Positions 33,265 through 44,014 of a DNA stretch of 64,000 nt are shown here, in pieces (the first letter of the stretch is position 1; every line of letters begins with the position of its first letter). Below the pieces are notes generated by a model. That model searched no databases. It was not told the origin of the DNA and saw only the letters and a list, made by a program, of their open reading frames with translations. The stretch is taken from the NCBI GenBank assembly GCA_014529385.2, contig CM043955.1:142214140-142278139 (forward strand), written 5' to 3'. The translations under genes were made by a program, and so were the position numbers. The DNA comes from Adiantum capillus-veneris. Its lineage: Eukaryota > Streptophyta > Polypodiopsida > Polypodiales > Pteridaceae.

Positions 33265-33981
33265 GGTAATGGAAATGGCCTATGAACTTTGAGAATAGCG
33301 GAATTAAGAGAATTAAAGTGAGCATTTTTGTGAGATTACTTTGATAACATAGAGGGTGAACTTAATTGATGGTAGCAACATAGAAATAGTACTTAATTAA
33401 CTTGGCATGAACAATATTGTTGCAAGAGAGAGAGTATTAGAGAACGTGACAATAGTTGAGGACCGGATTTACTTGAAGCCGGTCCCTCCTCCAAAAGGCG
33501 TTTGTATTATAGATTCTCCCATCAAGAGAGACTTGGTACAATACAATCTTTATGTTCCTTGTGACCTTGGTGATGATGTGAAGATGGAAAGCTTCATGCA
33601 TCACGAGCATAACATAAACTTTGCAAAAATCATTAACTATCCCAAGCCCTCAAATACCTTCGACGGTGGAGAGAGCTAGCAGGGAGGGTAGGGAAGAGGA
33701 AGAAGAATCATTCATAGGAGAAAGAAATAGTTTCTCACTCATCATCACTCTTCTTGCTTAGCATAGCATAATAGCATAGTAATGAAAATGAAGAAGATGG
33801 CAAGCTTAAGCATTGAAGCATGGCTCTTGGTTGGATTTGCATTCCATAGCCAAGATTGTTGGTGTAGGCTCTCAACTTTTCAACAAGCTTGGAGAAGGAG
33901 ATGGAGCTCTTGCACTTTGCACTCCACACAATGAGAGAATGTGTGTGTGGGAGGGTATGTACCCCCTCTCAAGCTTGGTCC

Positions 33982-34020
<39 letters not shown>

Positions 34021-34812
34021 ATTTAAATATATCATTTGGACACGTGTCCTCTTTTACCTCTCTTAGAGAAAGAACTTAATTATTTATTTTTATGCATGTA
34101 AATTCCCATTGGACCCCTTCAAAGCCCATCCAATAGGATTCAAGCACATCACGAGGGCCACATGTGGAGGATTTTAACATGTGCCTTTTATGCTTCTTAA
34201 ATCATTTGGTTTGAATTGAACACTTCAAGCACTTAGTCAATTAAGCATGGAAACCGTTTATGCCTCTTGAGAGTTTATTTTTAAATTGAACACTTCAAGA
34301 ACCTTAGTCATTTAAGCATAAAAATCACCTCAAGCGCTTTCGGCAAGGTTCCCACGAACACTTAGCAAGCCGACTAGCACCTCGTGCTTTGGTAGGATTC
34401 CCACCTCAAGGTTAGCCCTAGCTTGCCTAAGGTCAAATGACTTTTCAACACTAACTTTTGAAGGTCTTTATTGAAGCTGACCTTAAGGTCTTTTAAGCTC
34501 CACTAGATGCACGTTGCTCTTTGATAGACTACCTTCTTTTGGACCACTATTGAGATGTAACCATTTCTCCTCTTGGTCCCATGCTTAGGTAAATCTAGAA
34601 GCACTTATTGCACATTGCTCTTTGGTAGAGTGTCTCCTTTTGGATCCCTATTGAGATGCAACCATTTCTCCTTTTGGTCCCTTGTTGAGACAGGTCTAGA
34701 AGCACATATCTATATCATAACTCTTGTTTCTCTTTTATCTTCCCATATTAAATGATCAATTTATAAATATGAGAAAATCATTTGGTAAAGCTAAATATTA
34801 TATTTTATGACA
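33265..34812 (-). repeat. Element I 3' LTR
   Basis: Starts GGTAATGG (right copy TGTAATGG, so the terminal T has mutated) and ends TTTATGACA. Contains a CT microsatellite at about 33984-34017 that is longer than in the other LTR (about 52433-52449). Confidence 0.9.
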
Positions 34813-34815
34813 TTA

Positions 34816-34825
34816 CCTCTCTCTT
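34816..34825 (-). promoter_or_regulatory. Polypurine tract of element I
   Basis: CCTCTCTCTT on the plus strand, a few bases from the LTR end; purine-only on the element's strand. Confidence 0.65.
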
Positions 34826-35342
34826 GAAATCGTAGTCGTCCTTGACTATGAGGTAAAGAAGATAAAGCTTAGTCATTATTCCATGTTCTTAGCGGGTAGA
34901 GGATCCTTTTTAACCTACGACATCATTCCATAATGGATGACTAATCCATTTGGTGCTAGGAGACTTAGCTGCCGTAAGCATGTCTGCTCTTTAGTCCATA
35001 TCATACTTCCAAAGTAGAGTGACAATTTCTACTTGGTGTTTGGGAGACTTCGCCACCACAAACATGATCCTAAGCATGCATACTTCTTAAATTTTGTGCA
35101 CAATAAAACAAAGAGAATGAGTCTTATAAGACAAAAACATTGTTCATTTAAAATGCATTTTCATTTGCTTACTCTAGTGTAGCATTGTAAGCATTGACAA
35201 GGTTCATATTATCCTTAAACTAGTTCCGTGCATCCATCTAGCATATTTAAAAGGATAATTATTCTTGTCTTCGTGTCGAAGAATTGATTCGGGCCGTAAC
35301 ACCTCTTATTGATCTTCGATCTCTGGCGGTTTTGCAACTATT

Positions 35343-36946
35343 GCTTCTTTTGGTGGCGCTCCTTTATAAGGCTTAAGTAAGCTCTCATGGAAAACATTTT
35401 GCATGAGCCAATGGTTGGGCAACTTTAATTGATAATCCATCTCATTGATTGGCTTAAGAATTTAAAAAGGACCATAGTATCTTTTTGCTAGTTTAGCATA
35501 ATACTCTTGGTGGCCGTAGGATTCTTGCCCGTAGTATGCCTTAAACGAACCTTGAGAAACTTTAGCTAGACCCAATCATTTTTCTTAAAGGCTAAGGCTC
35601 TTCTGTGCTTATTAGCAGCACCCTTTTTGCCTTTTTTGTGAGATGGATATAACCTTTTTAATATTTGAAAAAGATTATTGTAAGTCTCGGCCACATTCAT
35701 CAGCAACAAAGATCTTCCCATATACTTTAAGTAGTAAGGGACTTTTGGATCTTCCCTCTTTAACCTCGAAAGATGCTTTCCCCATAGAAGTATATACACT
35801 GTCATTATACGCATACTCTATAAGAGGTAGGTACTTCTCTCATTGAGAACGTTGATCTACTTCCATGACATAGGCTTTTGGTGGTGGCGCTCCTTTGTAA
35901 GGCTTAAGTAAGCTCTCATGAAAAAACATTTTGCATGAGCCAATGGTTGGGCAACTTTAATTGATAAGCCATCTCATTGATTGGCTTAAGAATTTAAAAA
36001 GGACCATAGTATCTTTTTGCTAGTTTAGCTTAATAGTCTTAGTGGCTTGTAGGATTCTTGCTTGTAGTATGCCTTAGACAAGCCTTGAGAAACTTTAGTA
36101 GGACCCAATCATTTTTCTTAAAGGCTAAGGCTCTTCTGTGCTTATTAGCAGCAACCCTTTTTGCCTTTTTTGTGAGAAAGATATAACCTTTTTAATCTTT
36201 GGAAAAGATTCGTGTAAGTCTCGACTATATTCATCAGCAACGAAGATCTACCCATATACTTTTTAGTAGTAAGGGACTTTTGGATCTTCCCTCTTTAACC
36301 TCGAAAGATGCTTTCCCCATAGAAGTATGTACACTGTCATTGTACACATACTCTATAAGAGGTAGGTACTTCTCTCATTGAGAACGTTGATCTACTTCCA
36401 TGACATAGGCTTTTGGTGGTGCTCCTTTGTAAGGCTTAAGTAAGCAAACATTTTGCATGAGCCAATGTTTGAGCAACTTTAATTGATAAGCCATCTCATT
36501 GATTGGCTTAAGAATTTAAAAAGGACCATAGTATCTTTTTGCTAGTTTAGCATAATACTCTTAGTGGCCCGTAGGATTCTTGCCTGTAGTATGCCTTAGA
36601 CGAGCCTTGAGAAACTTTAGCAAGACCCAATCATTTTTCTTAAAGGCTAAGGCTCTTCTGTGCTTATTAGCAGCAACACTTTTTGCCTTTTCTGTGAGAT
36701 AGATATAACCTTTTTAATCTTTGGAAAAGATTCGTGTAAGCCTCGGCTATATTCATCAACAACGAAGATCTTCCCATATACTTTAAGTAGTAAGGGACTT
36801 TTGGATCTTCCCTCTTTAACCTCGAAAGGTGCTTTCCCCATAGAAGTATGTACAATGTCATTGTACACATACTCTATAAGAGGTAGGTACTTTTCGCATT
36901 GAGAACGTTGATCTACTTCCATGACATAGGCTTTTAGTAGATTCAA
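35343..36946 (-). repeat. Three-copy tandem repeat (about 532 bp) in the integrase C-terminal region of element I
   Basis: The marker GCTCCTTTRTAAGGCTTAAG occurs at about 35356, 35889 and 36421. The second marker AATCATTTTTCTTAAAGGCT recurs near 35575, 36108 and 36630. Each unit encodes on the minus strand the integrase tail (KVPYYLKYMGRSLLLMN, KGKKGAANKHRRALAFKKND) and the YYGPFKIL and LPNHWLMQNVFHE type blocks that precede a chromodomain. Copies differ by point changes and small indels, so the triplication is not recent. Confidence 0.9.
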
Positions 36947-37392
36947 GAATCATTAGACTAGTTATTTCACTTTGGTCATCCGTTTTTGGATGATAGGCTG
37001 AAAGAGAAATTTAATCTACTTCGTAGAAAAGAGACCCTTCTAGAAATTAGTAGTCATGCTATGATCTTCGTCCGACACTATGGATGTTGGCAAGCCATGA
37101 TACTTGAAATTTGAGATCTAAATAGGGTTGTCGTTTGATGTGCCTTAATATTCTTTTTGACAGTCATAGAGTGTGTTTTCTTGCTAAGCATGTCAACTGA
37201 AACAATCCAAGTTGCTTCCCTCAACCAAATTTCAATTTTTGACATACCACGCATTTTGAAACATACTCTTGTAAGTTTACTTTTCATGGTAGACCAACAG
37301 AAATACATTTCTACTCCTCAAAGAGTAGATTATGAAATCCCTCTTTGCCCCGCATAAGGAGAAGCATGGGATTCATACATGAATTTCTTATT
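36647..37392 (-). pseudogene. Element I integrase remnant
   Basis: Minus-strand frames include a core remnant (SMTVKKNIKAH... near 37150) and AYVMEVDQRSQCEKYLPLIE with YNDIVHTSMGKAPFEV (about 36810-36930), the gypsy integrase region that precedes the C-terminal domain. Stops and frameshifts are frequent, and the zinc-binding N-terminal part is not clear. Confidence 0.75.
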
Positions 37393-37492
37393 GTATGGGT
37401 GAGTAACACATAGTCTATTGCCGTTTGGAAGATAACCATCCTTCAAGGTGAATGATTCTTTTTTCCTTCCCTAATGCAAAGGCTGTAATTAT

Positions 37493-38107
37493 CTACTTAA
37501 AGTTTTGGTTAGTAGCATACTCATCTATCATAAAAGATAGATCATTGTGAGTTGCTATAGAAACCACATTTACCCTTGGCCGTTGCGAAAGTGCATCGAC
37601 CACTTGATTGTGCTTGCCAGCAATGTGAGCAATATGAAATTTAAATTGCAAAAAAGAATTTGCCCACCTCATTTGTTTGTCGAAAAGTTTGGTTTGTGTC
37701 ATGAAGTACTTAAGACTTTGGTGGTTTGTTTGTAAAATGAATGGAGTTTCCAATAAATAGCGCTTCCATGTGTTTAGGGCATGTAAAACAACTAAAAGCT
37801 CTTTTTCATATATGCCCAAGACCCGTTCATCGGCATTGAGCCTTCGAATCTCATATGCTATGGCATGCCCTTCTTGAAGAAAAATTGCTCCAAGGTAATC
37901 ACCACAAACATCACATTGGACCTCAAATGACTTTGAGAGATCCGGAAGCATAAGGACTGGTTGAGAGGTAAGCTTCTCTTTGAGCTTGTTAAAAGCATTT
38001 TGTTCTTTAGCAGTCCATGAGTACTTAACGTTCTTCTTTGTTAAGTCATGCAATGGTCTTGCTATTTGAGAGAATTTTGCTATGAAGTGTCTATAGTATA
38101 TGCACAC
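37493..38107 (-). pseudogene. Element I RNase H and RT connection domain
   Basis: A 204-residue open frame: YYRHFIAKFSQIARPLHDLT (RT thumb/connection), then RNase H with FEVQCDVCGDYLGAIFLQ, AYEIRRLNADERVLGIYEKE, LQTNHQSLKYFM, and HIAGKHNQVVDALSQRP near the C-terminus. This is the Ty3/gypsy arrangement. The frame is intact, although the RT just upstream is not. Confidence 0.88.
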
Positions 38108-39164
38108 ATACCAATAAAGCTTCTTAGCTCATGTAGATTCCTTGGATTAGGCCATGCTTTTATTACCTCCAACTTTGATGGATCCATACAGATACCATCT
38201 TGAGAGATAATGTGACCCAAATATTGAATCTCTTGAAGGAAAAATTCACTTTTCTGTTGATCAATGAAAAGCTCTCACAACTTGAAAGATTACCTAGAGG
38301 TGTCACTTGTACTCCTCAAGAGAATTTGTCAGGCCAAAAAGATCTTGGGCATTTTTATAGTGATCCTATTTAGTGCTCTATAGTCGACACACATGTAATA
38401 TGTGTCATCTTTCTTTTGCACTAAAAGTACTGGTGAACAGAATGGAGAAGAACTAGGCCTCACCATCCCTTTTTCCACCAATTCATGCACTTGCCTCATG
38501 ATCTCCTCTTGTTGAGCTTGTGAAACTCAATAAGGAGGTTTATTAGGCGGTGAGCTTCCTAGTAGAAGCTCTATTGCAGGATATCATCAATGAAAACGTC
38601 TTGGAATCCATTTAGGAAATTAGACAATTCTAATTCCTCTCGATTCCCTTTATTGATACTTGTGAAAACATTAGAATCATTTATGGATTCTCTAACAAAA
38701 ATCATTTACGCAAAAATAGAGCTTTTCATTGACTTATCAAAAGCAAGCGTATTTACGAGACATATGGTGTTCCCCGAACCATTAGCATCTATGTACATGC
38801 TCTTTTTCCTGTAGGTGAAATAGATTCTCCTTTTAGAAAACTTCATGTTGGAAGCCATGCGGCCGAACCATGGTGCCCCTAGGATAACATCCTAGGGATG
38901 AAAAAGTCTTCTTTGTCGACGTAGCTTTGAACATGAAGCCTCAACTTTCCATCAAGGGAGTAATGGAGGATTGCTGTCCCTTGAAAGCTGCATCGGCACT
39001 TACAATATCTCCCATCTCAAAAGCTTGAATTCCCAACTTAGTGGCCAACTCCGTTGATATAAGGTTTGAGTAGAGCCAGGGTCAAACAATATGTTGGCAT
39101 CATGCTCCCTTACTTTTCCCCAAGCATAGGAGAGCGATGAGCATTTGCAATGAATATCCTCTTT
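38108..39164 (-). pseudogene. Element I protease and deleted RT
   Basis: Protease signature LFDPGST near 39073-39093 (minus strand), then a broken linker. The RT entry is recognisable ([52 protein letters not shown], about 38380-38520). Directly after this the sequence jumps to the end of RT (FLQEIQYLGHIISQDG, about 38195-38242), so the fingers-palm core, including the YxDD motif, is missing. The element could not have moved after this deletion without help. Confidence 0.8.
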
Positions 39165-39169
39165 TTGAG
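39165..39169. repeat. Candidate target-site duplication of element II, left copy (TTGAG)
   Basis: TTGAG precedes the left LTR and TGGAG (50273-50277) follows the right LTR; four of five bases match. Confidence 0.55.
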
Positions 39170-39688
39170 TGGAATTGGAGCTGATCTCTTGAGATAGCTA
39201 ATTCCAGTGTTAGAAGATTTCAGCTACTGGTGATGTATTAGTTCAGATAGTAGACTAGACAGAGAATCAGAAACTGAAGTAGAATTTATCTACTAGAATA
39301 AGAACCAGACTATGTTCTGAGAATAATATTCAGGTTCAGATTCAGAGTACTGAATACAGAGTAAGTGTAACTGGAATGTCGTGTAACTGGAATGTCGTGA
39401 TTGGAATTACAGATGAAAGATTACAGTGAGTATGATGTGATTTACAGATAGAGTACAGCCGACAACAACTGCCAATGATTGACAACTCAAGTACAAATGC
39501 CGCAAAAATGCTATCTCGACTATGCTCAAGATTATGCTAACCCAAATCCCAACCTGATTACAATGTAATGGGCCCTATTTATATGCCTTGGGTTTACCAT
39601 GGTAATTACTGTAGTAATTACTGACTAATTCACTGCCCGCCTCATAAGAGAGCATTCCCACTTAGTGAAACTATCTTAGCCGTCTACA
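39170..39688 (-). repeat. Element II 3' LTR
   Basis: TGGAATTGGAGCTGAT to GCCGTCTACA, 519 bases. Very similar to the right copy but carries a short internal duplication (GTGTAACTGGAATGTC twice near 39367-39400). Confidence 0.9.
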
Positions 39689-39703
39689 TCCTTCCCTCCT
39701 TTC
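39689..39703 (-). promoter_or_regulatory. Polypurine tract of element II
   Basis: Plus-strand TCCTTCCCTCCTTTC, purines on the element's strand, directly at the LTR border. Confidence 0.75.
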
Positions 39704-41215
39704 TTGAATTTTGGCAAGATTCCAAAATTTCTGAAAAATTCCCCTGTCTGATTCTGATTTGAAGCTGAAAAATCCACTGTCTACTTCTGATTTTGGGGAT
39801 TGGACTTGACCAATGACAGAATGGCCATACAAAGATTGCGAGAGGCAGTTGAAAAGGCCAAGGTGGAGCTCTCATCGTCCACACAAACTGATATCAACCT
39901 TCCAGCTGAGGAAGAAAAGCCGCCACTGAATTCTAAGATGGAACTACCCAGTATCCTTCCATTGAACTAGCTTCCGTTTACCCTTTGGCCTGAATAGCGT
40001 CTGAGAAGTCCCAGTGCCAACATTCTCCTTTTGAATGAGTCGGTAAATAGCCTCCTACTCAAGCTGATCCCGCCTTTCTGTGGTCATCTCTACTTCATAA
40101 GGCATAAGGGAATGATAGGTTTTAGTGTCAGGATCATAAAGTGTGCGTCTGCCTTTGGTGATCCTGGTTCTGGCCAGCTTGTGACAATGCGAAGCAGTAT
40201 GGATCCATCCTTCTGGAAGAGGCTAATTGGTTTTGACCCGAGCTTCAAAAATAATCTCAGCCATCTCTCTATACTGTGGTGCTAGGCCCGCCTTAGCTGC
40301 AATATCCTTTTCAGGCCATTTAGAGGACTCAACAGTAAGTTGCAGCAACTGATTAGTGATCTTGGTCAGGCCCCTGATCTGAATCTTCCACTGACCCATA
40401 GGATCCTCTACATCTCTTCTTTCAGCTCGTGAATATCATTGAGTTGGAGAGCATCATTGAACAGTGTTTGCCAAGTTTTCCATTCTACAGTCGATCGCTC
40501 ATACCAATCCTGGAGCTCATCAATAATCTTGAAGTAATCGAGAACAGCCTGGTTCTCTTACTGTATCATTTTTCTAGTGATTCTCACTAGCTGAAACAGT
40601 TTGCAGAGAGCAGTTTCCTGTTCTCCGACTGACATTCTAGTGTGAGGTCCTTTACTAGTGGTTGTCTGATCCTCAAGAATGGCCCTTACTCTTTGATCCA
40701 AGACTCCTCTGGCAATTTGCATCTGCATCAAAACTTCTTTCAAGTGTTCCCTAACATCCTTCAGACATTTATAGGTCGGTTTATTTCCCAACAGAAGTCT
40801 AAATCAAGAGCAAGAGAGCAACAATCTGCAGTGGACTGTCTTTGCAAATGCGGGTTGGTCACTCTCTCTTCAGCAGTGATTATCCATTCAGGAACCCTTT
40901 CCAGCAATTGGACTGTGCTGGGATGCACAGGTAAACGAAAAGTTTCTTGATCATGAAAAGCCACTGATTTCCAATGCTCCACTATTTCCCTGACCCCAAC
41001 ATACAGTCTCTGAAAACGTTCCAGATCAGACAGGAGATCATCATCCTCCAGATATTGTTTGGTTATGGAAGCCTGCTGATGTCTCAATTGCTTGTTAAGG
41101 GTGATAAGCTGTAAGGAATGCTACTCACCAGTTGCTGCTGGTCCCTCATCCTGAACTTTGCTTTTCTCTTTAGCCTCCCTACTGAGCTGGGACTGATTTG
41201 ATGGCTGATCCCAAT

Positions 41216-41450
41216 GTGACTAGGTTGCTGTTCTTCGGACTGCTGACTGCCCTACTTCTGCCCTTCATTCTAGCTTGACTTGTCTGGGTTGTGGCTGACC
41301 TCCTTCAGTTGGCCCTATGCCACCAGTACCAGTGTGACTAGGTTGCTGTTCTTCGGATTGCTGACTGCCCGACTTCTGCCCTTCATTCTGGCCTGGCTGG
41401 TTTGGCTGTGGCTGACCTCCTTCAGTTGGCCCTATGCCACCAGTACCAGG
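41216..41450 (-). repeat. Two-copy tandem repeat of about 117 bp in the extra 3' region
   Basis: GTGACTAGGTTGCTGTTCTT starts at 41216 and again at 41334. On the minus strand each unit encodes a Gly/Pro/Gln-rich linker (TGTGGIGPTEGGQPQPNQ, EGQKSGSQQSEEQQ) between the coiled-coil part and the following segment. Confidence 0.88.
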
Positions 41451-41617
41451 TCCTGGAGGTGGAGGTGAGGCATCATCATCATCATTAGTATTCCCTTCTT
41501 CTTGGTCATCCTCCTCCTTATCAGCTCCTTCGTCCTTATCCTCTTCTTCTTCCTTATCTTCTTATGCTTCATCCAGGGAATTCTACTGCTGAATATAATC
41601 CAAGATTGCTTGATTCA

Positions 41618-42664
41618 TCAAATCATTATTGTATTCAGCCATTTTGTCCTGCAAATCACTCTGCATAGTCTCCTCTCCATAAGAGACTTCAAGTTTTCCA
41701 GATCAAAGACAGCGTTACCTGCGGGATTTAAAATTTCAGCCAAGCTATTATAAATATATCTGTCAGTGAGGGAAGCCTTCATAGCTGTATGGCAAAGTAG
41801 CAAGGAGTTGAAGTAAACTCTCTTCATTTTCAGCATCGTTTCAGCCCTAGCTGCAGCTCTTAGCGCTTCATTCCTTTCTTCCTTCACTATCTGCATATCA
41901 GACTCCGCCTTAACTAAATTGCTTTTTAATAGCTCAATAGCCCTATCTGAATGAGCTTCAAGTAGCCTATGGCGCAGATTCTGCTCATCTCGTGTTGTCT
42001 TCAGCTTCTGAATCTGGTCTTCAGCGTCCTTTAAGTCAGCTTTAGCCTTATTCAGTTCATCTTCCGACCCTTGAGCATCCAGAATTTGTCCCATACATTG
42101 GACAATAGTATTCCAGGAAGACTGGATGAGGACTGAACATCCATCCTTAATTGTAGCTGGGTCAGAATCAGTAGGCTCATACACTGTAACTGGAGCCATA
42201 TAGGGTAATGTTGCATAATCAGCTTTCTGTAGAAAGAGACGCCCTTTCAGTGGATGGATCTGCATCTGCTGCAACCTGTCCTTCTTTACCAGGTGCAAAG
42301 CTTCTTCATTATTTGAGATAGAGACACCACCCAGTAAAGTTGGAAATGCTGGACCTTTGCCTTTGTCCAGTTGACCTTTACCCTTGTCTAGTTGTTCTTT
42401 GTCCACAGCCGACTGTTCTGCTACCTTCTCAAAAGTCGATGCTTTTGCATGATCTTTGCCAGTACCAGTAGCGACTGTACTATGTCCTACTGACTGGTTG
42501 ACCTCAGCATTCTGAGCAGGTTGTTTATCAGGTTGGCTAACTATAGCCTTTTCAACAGTTTTGACCCGACTCTCTATCTGCTTTAGAAAAGCACTGCTCC
42601 TCGTCAGTATAGTCTTCGGTTTCTTCGAACTGCCAGCCTGATCTTCAGTGGCCTTCCTTTTCAA
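41618..42664 (-). CDS. 348-residue coiled-coil protein in element II 3' region
   Basis: Open frame starting MKRKATEDQAGSSKKPK, a nuclear-localisation-like basic start. A Lys/Gly repeat (KEQLDKGKGQLDKGKG) follows at about residue 92. A globular stretch (LQQMQIHPLKGRLFLQKADY, YMAPVTVYEPTDSDPATIKD) lies at about 130-175, and a long charged coiled coil (DELNKAKADLKDAEDQIQKL onward) at about 200-290. No stop is present, while upstream and downstream pieces are broken. Probably one part of a larger original protein. No homologous family is recognised. Confidence 0.6.
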   Translation of the reverse strand: MKRKATEDQAGSSKKPKTILTRSSAFLKQIESRVKTVEKAIVSQPDKQPAQNAEVNQSVGHSTVATGTGKDHAKASTFEKVAEQSAVDKEQLDKGKGQLDKGKGPAFPTLLGGVSISNNEEALHLVKKDRLQQMQIHPLKGRLFLQKADYATLPYMAPVTVYEPTDSDPATIKDGCSVLIQSSWNTIVQCMGQILDAQGSEDELNKAKADLKDAEDQIQKLKTTRDEQNLRHRLLEAHSDRAIELLKSNLVKAESDMQIVKEERNEALRAAARAETMLKMKRVYFNSLLLCHTAMKASLTDRYIYNSLAEILNPAGNAVFDLENLKSLMERRLCRVICRTKWLNTIMI

Positions 42665-42998
42665 ACCAGTTGGAGTGGTCTAACTATCCGTGGCTTCTTC
42701 TTTTGAAGACAGATCAATATTCTTGGATTCTGGAACTGGCTTCTCACTCCAAGCCATTTTTACCTGGCCATGGGCATCTGGAGTAGTAGCCCAAATATAA
42801 AAATTTCCAAACATACCAAGCTTTAAAAACATTATGGGATTTCAACTTGGTAGTTTGTTGAAGCACGTCGTGTGACACAATCTGACAAAGGTTGATAGAG
42901 ACCTTTGAATCCAATGTTTTGGCGAGCAGTATAGCAAAAACTTTCTCTGACACATATGTTGGATTATTTTTAAGACTCACTGCTTCGGCCACAAACCT

Positions 42999-43520
42999 CT
43001 AAGCAGTAGAAGCTTCCAGTCCTGCCATTGAAATCCCTTGATCACTTGCTTTTCGCTTGCGCTTAGCAGCTTCATCCTCCTTTAGGACCATACTGATCAG
43101 CTGTGGGGTTGCCACAGATGGCTTGGGCTCATTAGGCATTCGGAATGCAAAAGCTATGTCTTCTGGTGTAGCAAACACCTTTTGACCATACACTATGGCA
43201 CTGCCATCTTCAGCATCAAAAGAATCAAGGACCTGCTTTATGATGGCCGCATCGAAAGCAACTTGCAGAAGTACTCGTAGATCCCATAGTTGCAACAAAG
43301 CCATAGCTTGGTCGGTGAATACATAGCGCTGAATCTTGCTGTAAGGAATAATGGGAAGGCTTGCCTTTGTAGCAGTGACGGTGGCTTGGGTTTCCTCAAG
43401 AGATTCCTGCATCTTGTCTGAATGCTTCTTCCTACCCATACACTGTGAAGACGACGAAACAGGTGAGGAAGAGGAAGACTTACTTGATGCTTCAAAGCCG
43501 TACCCAGGTGTCGCTGGCAA
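42999..43520 (-). CDS. 173-residue open frame at the start of the element II 3' region
   Basis: Starts MPATPGYGFEASS with Ser-rich and basic stretches. Then comes a folded-looking part with YSKIQRYVFTDQAMALLQLW, AAIIKQVLDSFDAEDGSAIV and KVFATPEDIAFAFRMP, and a Lys/Arg cluster (AAKRKRKASDQG) before the stop at 42999. The same frame continues after the stop (to 42744), so the true protein was probably longer. Confidence 0.55.
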   Translation of the reverse strand: MPATPGYGFEASSKSSSSSPVSSSSQCMGRKKHSDKMQESLEETQATVTATKASLPIIPYSKIQRYVFTDQAMALLQLWDLRVLLQVAFDAAIIKQVLDSFDAEDGSAIVYGQKVFATPEDIAFAFRMPNEPKPSVATPQLISMVLKEDEAAKRKRKASDQGISMAGLEASTA

Positions 43521-44014
43521 CGCTAGTCGAAAATCGATTGTCTCCTCAGAAGACGAAGTCTGCGGCTGTAGCGAAGATACCTCAGAGCTTGGCGATGGTG
43601 AATGAACAACGGGAGGAAATCATCGCGCAGGAGATTTGTGAGGAAAAATGCCAACTCTCTTGACTGTTATACGCGTTCGTGCCATAAAGCTCCACCACTC
43701 GCCGCTCCTAGACTTGTGTGTGTTGCTGTTGTCGTCGCAGACATGCATTGGACAAGTCTTCTACCCATCCTTGAAATGATTACTACTGGCATGCCATCTG
43801 ATCGTTGGGTGCTTAAAAATTGAAAAGTGTGTTCCCACCACTGATCCTGGACTGGTTCCCAGTCTGGTTTGATCACACTGGTAGTGATCCTGAGATCAGT
43901 CTGGTTTGGTTCTACTGGTACTATTTCTGAAACTGGAACTGGTTGCACATGAAAAAGCCCAAAAATATCTAGTTCTGATATCTCTTGATCTTCAGTTCCT
44001 AATTCCCTAGTACC

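Larger units (their letters stand above)
39960..43948 (-). pseudogene. Additional 3' coding region of element II (between integrase and 3' LTR)
   Basis: Successive minus-strand open frames: 43948-43667 (continues the integrase tail), 43520-42999 and 42992-42744 (one frame, one stop: VFATPEDIAFAFRMPNEPKP, then EKVFAILLAKTLDSKVSINL), 42664-41618 (348 residues, mainly coiled coil), 41087-40761 (LERFQRLYVGVREIVEHWKS, LPVHPSTVQLLERVPEW), 40791-40558, and fragments to about 39960. The first part resembles the 'putative plant transposon protein' type of domain found in other plant gypsy elements. I see no transmembrane segment or signal peptide, so an envelope role is not supported. Additional ORFs in this position are known in Tat/Ogre/Athila-type elements, but the function is unknown. 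Confidence 0.65.

Noticed and set aside
43351-43823. Several plus-strand frames opposite the element II 3' region
   Set aside because: Antisense shadows of the minus-strand reading frames that carry the domain patterns.
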